From CAYNRA01 sp046293395 (lineage in GTDB: Bacteria > Bacteroidota > Bacteroidia > Cytophagales > Spirosomataceae), in assembly GCA_046293395.1 (NCBI GenBank), contig JBKBOU010000001.1, positions 186,001 through 250,000 of the forward strand: 64,000 nucleotides of DNA, written 5' to 3'. Shown here in pieces: positions 61,634 to 64,000 of the stretch. The translations under genes were made by a program, and so were the position numbers. The stretch's first letter is position 1, and every line of letters starts with the position of its first letter. A model generated the notes under the pieces. That model was given only the letters and a program-made list of their open reading frames with translations, did not search any database and was not told the origin of the DNA.

Positions 61634-62725
61634 ATGTACTTTGAAAAAAGCTCAGACATTCCATTTCTTGAATTAGCGTCCCAAACATCTGAAAGTCGGT
61701 CATGGATGGTATTTGTAGCCGAAAAGTCAGCTGCTGAAGTAGATTTAATCATTGAACAGTGCAATGCGGTTAAGTTGCCTATTTTTGGAGGAATATTTCC
61801 AGCTGTGATTGTCGATACAAAACATTTTGATTCGGGAATTTTGATGCTTTCGATTCCCAAAGTGGAGGCTGTCATTACTTTAAATGAAACGGAGGAATCT
61901 TCCGAGGTTTTCGCACATCATGCTGATATAAGTGAAATTCGTACGGCATTTTTATTCACCGACGGGTTAATGGGAGAGACCGATGCATTCCTAAGAAAAG
62001 TATTTAATACATTTGGAAATGAGCTAAATATCATTGGTGGCGGCGCTGGCTTTATGACGTTAAAACAACAACCGTGTATTTTCACAAACGCTGGGGTTTT
62101 TCAAGATGGAGGGGTAATCGCCTTGTTAAAGAATACGTGTAAAATCGGTGTAAAACACGGGTGGGATGTTCTAGAAGGCCCTTTTTTGGCTACTTCTACC
62201 GATAAAAATTGCATCAATGAACTGAATTGGAGACCTGCATTTGAGGTATATCAAGAAGTTATCGAGAATAATTCTGATTACCGATTTACCAAAGATAACT
62301 TCTTTGAAATTGCAAAAAGTTTCCCTTTTGGTATTCACAAAGAAGGAACTGAAATCATTGTTCGCGATCCATTTGTTGTAAATGAAGAAAAAGGAATCTT
62401 ATGTCTTTCAGAAGTTCCTGAAAACTCTACACTGCAAATATTGCACGGAAATCCTTCTTCACTCATCGCAGCAGCGCATTCTGTCGCTCTCGAAAGCATA
62501 GATAATGATGTTTATGACACAGATTTACTCCTGTTTGATTGTATTTCCCGCGTCATGTTTTTAGGTAATCAATTTGAGGACGAACTCTCCGCCATTCAAA
62601 AACATACCCCAAACGGAAACGCCCCTTTGCGCGGTGTGGCTACTTTGGGCGAAATTGCTACGGCTGGGAATGGCTTCGTTGAGTTCTTCAATAAAACCAT
62701 TGTCGCCTGTAATTTGAAGAATTAA
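61634..62725 (+). CDS. FIST-domain sensory protein
   Basis: This 363-aa protein without signal peptide or membrane helix has the FIST N domain (MVFVAEKSAAEVDLIIEQC, then LPIFGGIFPAVIV, then FLFTDGLMGETDAFLRKV and NIIGGGAGF) and FIST C domain (about 210-363, with NWRPAFEVYQEV, SFPFGI and ATLGEIATAGNGFVEFFN). FIST domains are thought to bind small ligands such as amino acids and usually act with signal-transduction partners. Its TAA stop shares its last base with the ATG of the following kinase gene, which strongly suggests a functional pair. Confidence 0.85.
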   Translation: MYFEKSSDIPFLELASQTSESRSWMVFVAEKSAAEVDLIIEQCNAVKLPIFGGIFPAVIVDTKHFDSGILMLSIPKVEAVITLNETEESSEVFAHHADISEIRTAFLFTDGLMGETDAFLRKVFNTFGNELNIIGGGAGFMTLKQQPCIFTNAGVFQDGGVIALLKNTCKIGVKHGWDVLEGPFLATSTDKNCINELNWRPAFEVYQEVIENNSDYRFTKDNFFEIAKSFPFGIHKEGTEIIVRDPFVVNEEKGILCLSEVPENSTLQILHGNPSSLIAAAHSVALESIDNDVYDTDLLLFDCISRVMFLGNQFEDELSAIQKHTPNGNAPLRGVATLGEIATAGNGFVEFFNKTIVACNLKN

Positions 62726-64000
62726 TGAATAGCAAAAGTGATATTGTCCAGGAATTGTCTTCCTTGTACGAACTGTCTTTGTCAATTGGGGGCTCCTTAT
62801 CGCTGAAAGAAACTAGTGAAAGTTTCTTGAAAGTCTGGATGCGCCAAAAAAACATTGACTTTGGCTCTCTCTGGATTTGCGATTCAATGCTTGAAAAAGA
62901 GGCGGTTCCGAACCAATATCAACTTGTTTATGCGCATCCAATTGCATTTACGCATGTAAAATCCCTTGTTTTTCCTCCCAGATTTTGTGCCAGCCTACGC
63001 GTAAATAAAACCATACAAATTAATTCTGAATCTGCTGATTATCAGCTATTTGTTAAGGAAAATATCCGTCAACATGGAACCTATTGGCTGATTCCTGTTC
63101 CTGCTATTGGCTTTATCAAACTGTTTTTTCATGCCAATAATCCGAGTGCGCTTGCCTTTGGAGAAAAAGACATCAAAAAAGTTGAAAAAGTCCTTACTAA
63201 ACTTGCGTACGCATTAAAAACATGTATGCTGCACCAACAAGTATTGGAGGATATTGAGCAAAAAACGAAGTACAAAAAAGAAATTCAAAAACTAGCCCTT
63301 GTTGCAGAAAAAACAGAAAATCTCATTATTATTTCAAATCCGTACGGTGAAATTGAGTGGGTAAATGAAGCTTTTGAGAAAGTTTCAGGATACCAATTGA
63401 CCGAAATCATTGGACGAAAACCCGGTTCTTTTTTGCAGGGAAAAGAGACAGACAAATCGGTTGTTTCGCAAGTAAGTGCGCATTTAAAAGAACAAATTAG
63501 TTTTCGGTACGAGATACTAAATTACACAAAATCAGGTGAAACCTATTGGGTGGATGTGTCTATTCAGCCCGTTTTTAATGAAAATAACGAATTAATTCAT
63601 TTTGTAGCCGTCGAATCTGACATTACCAAGCGCAAGAAGGAACAACAAGAATTGCAAGAAGCCAAAGAAAAAGCGGAGGAAGCAGGACGGGTGAAGCAGG
63701 AATTTTTGTCTGTTGTAAGTCATGAGATTCGAACTCCCTTAAATGCCATTTTGGGCATGGCTACCTTGTTACAGAAAACCAATTTGTCGCCAGCTCAATT
63801 GGATTATCTCCAAACAATTCAGGTTTCTACGGATAATTTGCAGTTGATTATTACCAGTATTCTTGATTTTTCGGCTATTGAGTCCGGGAATTTAACAATT
63901 CAACAAGTTCCGTTTGATTTGGTGAAATTGGTACAAAATATCAACAACAGCAATCAGTTGCGTGCAGAAGAAAAGGGAAATGGACTTTACTTAGAGTTAG
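62725..64000 (+). CDS. GAF/PAS sensor histidine kinase, cut off by the window end
   Basis: The frame opens at ATG 62725 and is still open at the window end (425 codons visible). The first 190 or so residues look like a GAF-type domain (LYELSLSIGGSLSLKETSES onwards). A PAS domain with its PAC follows (IIISNPYGEIEWVNEAFEKV, GRKPGSFLQG, then YWVDVSIQPVFNENNELIHF), and then a coiled linker. HisKA has the phospho-acceptor His near 333 in SVVSHEIRTPLNAILG. There is no membrane segment, so the kinase should be cytoplasmic. The ATPase and any receiver domains lie outside the window. The 1-bp overlap with the FIST gene suggests that FIST supplies or tunes its input. Confidence 0.9.
   Translation, partial: MNSKSDIVQELSSLYELSLSIGGSLSLKETSESFLKVWMRQKNIDFGSLWICDSMLEKEAVPNQYQLVYAHPIAFTHVKSLVFPPRFCASLRVNKTIQINSESADYQLFVKENIRQHGTYWLIPVPAIGFIKLFFHANNPSALAFGEKDIKKVEKVLTKLAYALKTCMLHQQVLEDIEQKTKYKKEIQKLALVAEKTENLIIISNPYGEIEWVNEAFEKVSGYQLTEIIGRKPGSFLQGKETDKSVVSQVSAHLKEQISFRYEILNYTKSGETYWVDVSIQPVFNENNELIHFVAVESDITKRKKEQQELQEAKEKAEEAGRVKQEFLSVVSHEIRTPLNAILGMATLLQKTNLSPAQLDYLQTIQVSTDNLQLIITSILDFSAIESGNLTIQQVPFDLVKLVQNINNSNQLRAEEKGNGLYLEL

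Noticed and set aside
1..64000. CRISPR arrays, tRNA or rRNA genes, prophage or insertion sequence genes.
   Set aside because: I saw no spaced short repeats, no tRNA T-loop pattern in the gaps I read, and no integrase or transposase among the proteins. A covariance-model search would be the proper test for RNA genes.

Overview
The window looks like a chromosome segment of a Bacteroidota bacterium, most likely of the Cytophagales type. The signs are a low to moderate GC content, few Shine-Dalgarno sequences, repeated TAnnTTTG promoter boxes, a Wzi/RemB-like outer-membrane barrel, a DUF7935-type membrane protein, a DAHP synthase fused to chorismate mutase, long multidomain secreted proteins and a carotenoid hydroxylase. 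The placement is inferred from gene content only. I saw no rRNA, tRNA, CRISPR array, integrase or transposase.

Layout. 0.2-4.8 kb: glpD, feoAB and a secreted NlpC/P60 peptidase. 5-16.6 kb: an accessory region on the minus strand with two giant secreted proteins. One is a 1401-aa lyase-like protein. The other is a 1979-aa chimera of leucine-rich repeats, beta-helix, FN3 and lectin-like modules. A truncated type III restriction/helicase fragment lies between them, and a near-identical direct repeat of about 118 bp brackets the chimera gene. 16.8-39.4 kb: mostly housekeeping genes, namely an M23 peptidase, purS, pssA, an MBL hydrolase, a solitary NUMOD4/HNH protein, a very large NtrY-like kinase, an IscA-like protein, an RRM RNA-binding protein, TauE, Usp, carA, crtZ, ispH, a RemB-like barrel, two very small genes, a Tat-exported oxidoreductase, a TlpA-like thioredoxin, pheA and parE.

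39.7-50.7 kb: a compact plus-strand exopolysaccharide operon. It encodes an SLBB export protein, a Wzz-like protein, a DegT aminotransferase and six glycosyltransferase-like proteins, with many 4-bp start/stop overlaps. 50.8-54.2 kb: DAHP synthase/chorismate mutase, proline dehydrogenase, lspA and a small membrane protein. 54.2-60.0 kb: a second polysaccharide operon on the minus strand. It begins with a phospho-receiver domain fused to an initiating sugar-phosphate transferase, followed by three glycosyltransferases and an Omp85-like barrel. 60.1-64 kb, divergent: an NtrC-family regulator, a FIST sensor protein and a GAF/PAS histidine kinase that runs off the window.

How the parts fit. The two polysaccharide operons together supply priming, sugar modification, chain assembly, chain-length control and outer-membrane export, but no Wzx flippase, Wzy polymerase or ABC exporter is present in the window. 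The most interesting proposal is that the sensor genes at the right end (FIST, kinase, NtrC regulator) control polysaccharide synthesis transcriptionally and also directly, by phosphorylating the receiver domain fused to the priming enzyme. That link is inference from domain content and neighbourhood.
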